Assembly: GCF_014650815.1 (NCBI RefSeq)
Contig: NZ_BMVR01000004.1
Coordinates: 186,001 to 250,000 of the forward strand
Origin: Streptomyces flavofungini
Lineage (GTDB): Bacteria; Actinomycetota; Actinomycetes; Streptomycetales; Streptomycetaceae
Reading direction: 5' to 3'
DNA: 64,000 nucleotides
Part shown: positions 61,956 to 64,000 of the stretch, piece by piece
Layout: each line of letters starts with the position of its first letter
Position numbering within the stretch: the first letter of the stretch is position 1
Made by a program: the position numbers and the translations under genes
Notes under the pieces: model-generated
Database searches by the model: none
What the model saw: only the letters and a program-made list of their open reading frames with translations
What the model was told of the DNA's origin: nothing

Positions 61956-64000
61956 CTACGCCGGACGCAGCCGCAACGTCAGGATCTGGAAGGGGCGGAG
62001 GGCCAGGGAGAGCCCCGCGCCGGAGGTGTCGGCGGGGTGGAGGGGGCGCTCCAGGAGATCCGTGGCGTCGGCCCGGGCGGCGGGGAACGAGGTCGTGAGG
62101 ACGGCACGGGCCCGCCCGCCACGGGACTCGTACAGCCGCACCACCACATCGCCACTGCGATCCTCGGCGAGCTTGACGGACTCCACGGTCACCCCGGGGT
62201 GGTCGACCCGCACGAGCGGCGCCACCGCCGGGGCGGAGGCGACCCGCAACGGCAGGTTGAGGGCGAGCCCTTCGGCGACGGCGTCCCCGACCCCCGCCCC
62301 GGGCAGCAGCGCGTACGTGAAGTGATGGGTGCCGACATCGGTGTCGGGGTCGGGGCTGTGGGGCGCGCGCAGCAGCGTGAGCCGGACGGTGGTCCCGAGC
62401 CCCTCGGCGTGCGGGGCACGGGTCACGTCGTGCCCGTACGTGGAGTCGTTGAGGACCGCGACTCCGTAGCCCTCCTCGGCCACCCGCAGCCACCGGTGCG
62501 CGCAGATCTCGAACCGCGCCGCGTCCCAGGAGGTGTTGGCGTGGGTGGCCCGCTGCACGTGCCCGAACTGGATCTCGGCGGCGGACCGTTCGGCCTGCAC
62601 GTCGAGCGGGAAGGCCGCCTTGAGGACCTTCTCCGACTCGCGCCACTCGACCTCGGTGACCACGTCGAGCCGACGGCTGCCCGCGCCGAGCCGCAGCTCC
62701 TGCGTGATCCGCGACCCGGCGCCGAAGACGCGCACCACCCGCACGGCCGCGCGCAGCGGCCCGTCCTCCACCAGCTCCACGGACTCGGCCCGGGTGAGGT
62801 CGGTGTGCCGGTGCCGGTAGTGCTTGTCGAGGTCCCACGCGTCGTAGTGGGTGGGGTGGTCGGGGTGCAGTTGGAGGAGGTTGCCGCGGCTGCCGGGCGC
62901 GAGGACCTCGCGGTCGGCGGCCCGGTCGAGGACGGAGGCGAGCAGCCCGTCGGAGTCGACGGTGACCCGCAGGTGCTCGTTGGAGAGGACGATCTCGTGG
63001 CCGGTCCGGGTCGCGGAGGTCACCGCGCCCGGCTCCCGCTCCTGCCCCGCGGCCTCCGCGAGCGCGCGGGTGCCGAGCCCGCCGACGTTCACGTGCACGA
63101 GCCGCCCCTCGTGCTCGACGACCTCGCTGCGTTCGTACGGCGAGGAGTTGAGCACCGAGGCCTCGCCGCCGCCGAGGTGGCGTACCGCCTCCGCGGTGAG
63201 CGAGTCCAGCTCGGCGAGGACGCGCGCGTAGGTGTCGCGGGCCTCGCGGTGCACCCAGGCGATGGAGGAGCCGGGCAGGATGTCGTGGAACTGGTGCAGC
63301 AGGACCGTCTTCCACAGCCGGTCCAGATCGTCGTACGGATAGGCGTACGCGGCGTCCCGTACGGCGGCCGCCGTACACCACAACTCGGCCTCCCGCAGGG
63401 CGTGTTCGGCGCGCCGGTTGCCGCGCTTGGTGGCAGCCTGCGAGGTGTACGTCGCCCGGTGCAGCTCCAGGTACAGCTCCCCGGACCACACCGGCGCCCG
63501 CTCGCCGTACTCCTCCTCGGCCGCCGCGAAGAACGCCGAGGGACGCTCGACCTCGACGCGCGGCGAGCCCTCCAGGGAGCGAAGCCGCCGTGCCCGCTCC
63601 AGCATCTCGCGGGTCGGACCGCCACCGCCGTCGCCCCAGCCGAACGGCACCAGGGAGCGGGTCGCGCGGCCCTTGTCGGCGAAGTTCCGCTCCGCGTGGG
63701 CGAGTTCGGTGCCGTGCAGCTGGGAGTTGTACGTGTCCACCGGCGGGAAGTGCGTGAAGACCCGGGTCCCGTCGATGCCCTCCCACCAGAAGGTGTGGTG
63801 CGGCATCTTGTTGGACTGGTTCCAGCTCAACTTCTGGGTGAGGAACCACCGTACGCCCGCGAGCTTCGCCAACTGCGGGAACGCGGCCGTGTACCCGAAG
63901 GAGTCCGGCAGCCAGATCTCCTCCGTCTCGACCCCGAGCTCCTCCTGGAAGAACCGCTTCCCGTGCACGATCTGCCGGGCCAGCGCCTCCCCGCCCGGCA
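61956..64000 (-). CDS. Alpha-mannosidase, glycoside hydrolase family 38 (5' partial)
   Basis: C-terminal 681 residues of a large GH38 enzyme; the frame stays open to the right window edge, so the N-terminus is missing. The catalytic nucleophile Asp lies in EEIWLPDSFGYTAAFPQLAKLAG near the start of the visible part, then SWNQSNKMPHHTFWWEGIDGTRVFTHFPP; the middle three-helix domain has LLHQFHDILPGSSIAWVHREA; the C-terminal beta domains contain HYDAWDLDKHYRHRHTDL and FEICAHRWLRVAEEGYGVAVLNDSTYGHDV. It removes alpha-mannosyl groups, probably in the cytosol (no signal can be judged). The neighbours give no pathway. Confidence 0.93.
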   Translation of the reverse strand, partial: PGGEALARQIVHGKRFFQEELGVETEEIWLPDSFGYTAAFPQLAKLAGVRWFLTQKLSWNQSNKMPHHTFWWEGIDGTRVFTHFPPVDTYNSQLHGTELAHAERNFADKGRATRSLVPFGWGDGGGGPTREMLERARRLRSLEGSPRVEVERPSAFFAAAEEEYGERAPVWSGELYLELHRATYTSQAATKRGNRRAEHALREAELWCTAAAVRDAAYAYPYDDLDRLWKTVLLHQFHDILPGSSIAWVHREARDTYARVLAELDSLTAEAVRHLGGGEASVLNSSPYERSEVVEHEGRLVHVNVGGLGTRALAEAAGQEREPGAVTSATRTGHEIVLSNEHLRVTVDSDGLLASVLDRAADREVLAPGSRGNLLQLHPDHPTHYDAWDLDKHYRHRHTDLTRAESVELVEDGPLRAAVRVVRVFGAGSRITQELRLGAGSRRLDVVTEVEWRESEKVLKAAFPLDVQAERSAAEIQFGHVQRATHANTSWDAARFEICAHRWLRVAEEGYGVAVLNDSTYGHDVTRAPHAEGLGTTVRLTLLRAPHSPDPDTDVGTHHFTYALLPGAGVGDAVAEGLALNLPLRVASAPAVAPLVRVDHPGVTVESVKLAEDRSGDVVVRLYESRGGRARAVLTTSFPAARADATDLLERPLHPADTSGAGLSLALRPFQILTLRLRPA

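Overview
The window is a stretch of a high-GC actinobacterial chromosome, almost certainly Streptomyces. Third codon positions are nearly all G or C, many genes appear leaderless, the proteome is typical (MMPL exporter, MocR/YczE pair, Tat-secreted glycosidase, LAxTG surface protein, many small GNAT, AraC and MarR proteins), and the intergenic filler repeats are of a kind common in that genus. Both ends cut genes: a sugar ABC binding protein on the left and a GH38 alpha-mannosidase on the right.

Bases 1-15500 hold small autonomous units: a MarR regulator divergent from a membrane protein, an OleD-like macrolide glycosyltransferase behind a strong palindromic operator, a CDP-alcohol phosphatidyltransferase, a MocR regulator divergent from its YczE-type membrane protein, an MMPL exporter, a secreted subtilase, and assorted enzymes.

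Bases 15576-25352 are one long minus-strand sulfur operon. In transcription order: a Cys-containing leader peptide, cysI, a 59-residue zinc-ribbon protein, cysH, cysC, cysD, cysN, a possible 34-residue ORF, an SsuABC-like sulfonate importer, and a sirohydrochlorin chelatase-like protein. Together they import sulfonates, activate sulfate, reduce it to sulfide and supply siroheme for CysI. Start/stop overlaps couple most of the cys genes.

Bases 25400-41000 hold a GNAT protein, a GAF-domain regulator with a perfect 11-6-11 operator, aidB divergent from a YihY membrane protein through a shared -10 element, a gene-free block with three tandem arrays (80, 34 and 17 bp periods), an NmrA-like oxidoreductase next to two AraC-type regulators, VOC and Nudix proteins, a terpenoid-cyclase-like protein with a partner, and a GH2 beta-galactosidase.

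Bases 41005-44192 carry the most unusual unit: a three-gene cassette of a 4-TM membrane protein, an MTAN/PNP-type nucleosidase, and a second 4-TM protein. An 18-residue glycine/isoleucine-rich tag sits in the C-terminal tail of the first protein and at the N-terminus of the second, encoded by DNA identical at 53 of 54 bases. It has the look of a biological-conflict (defence or cell-death) system, but that is inference.

Bases 44459-58762 hold a small ORF with an excellent ribosome site before rsgA, an Ada/AlkA-like protein with a degenerate glycosylase domain, an iron-box-controlled pair of secreted proteins, a GH95-type glycosidase, a TrmB/LuxR-type regulator, a Pro-rich PP2C-like protein and poxB. 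Bases 58768-61504 are a small accessory island (recombinase/HNH remnant, low-GC 2-TM orphan, truncated transposase, orphan PemK/MazF-type toxin). No tRNA, rRNA or CRISPR array was seen.
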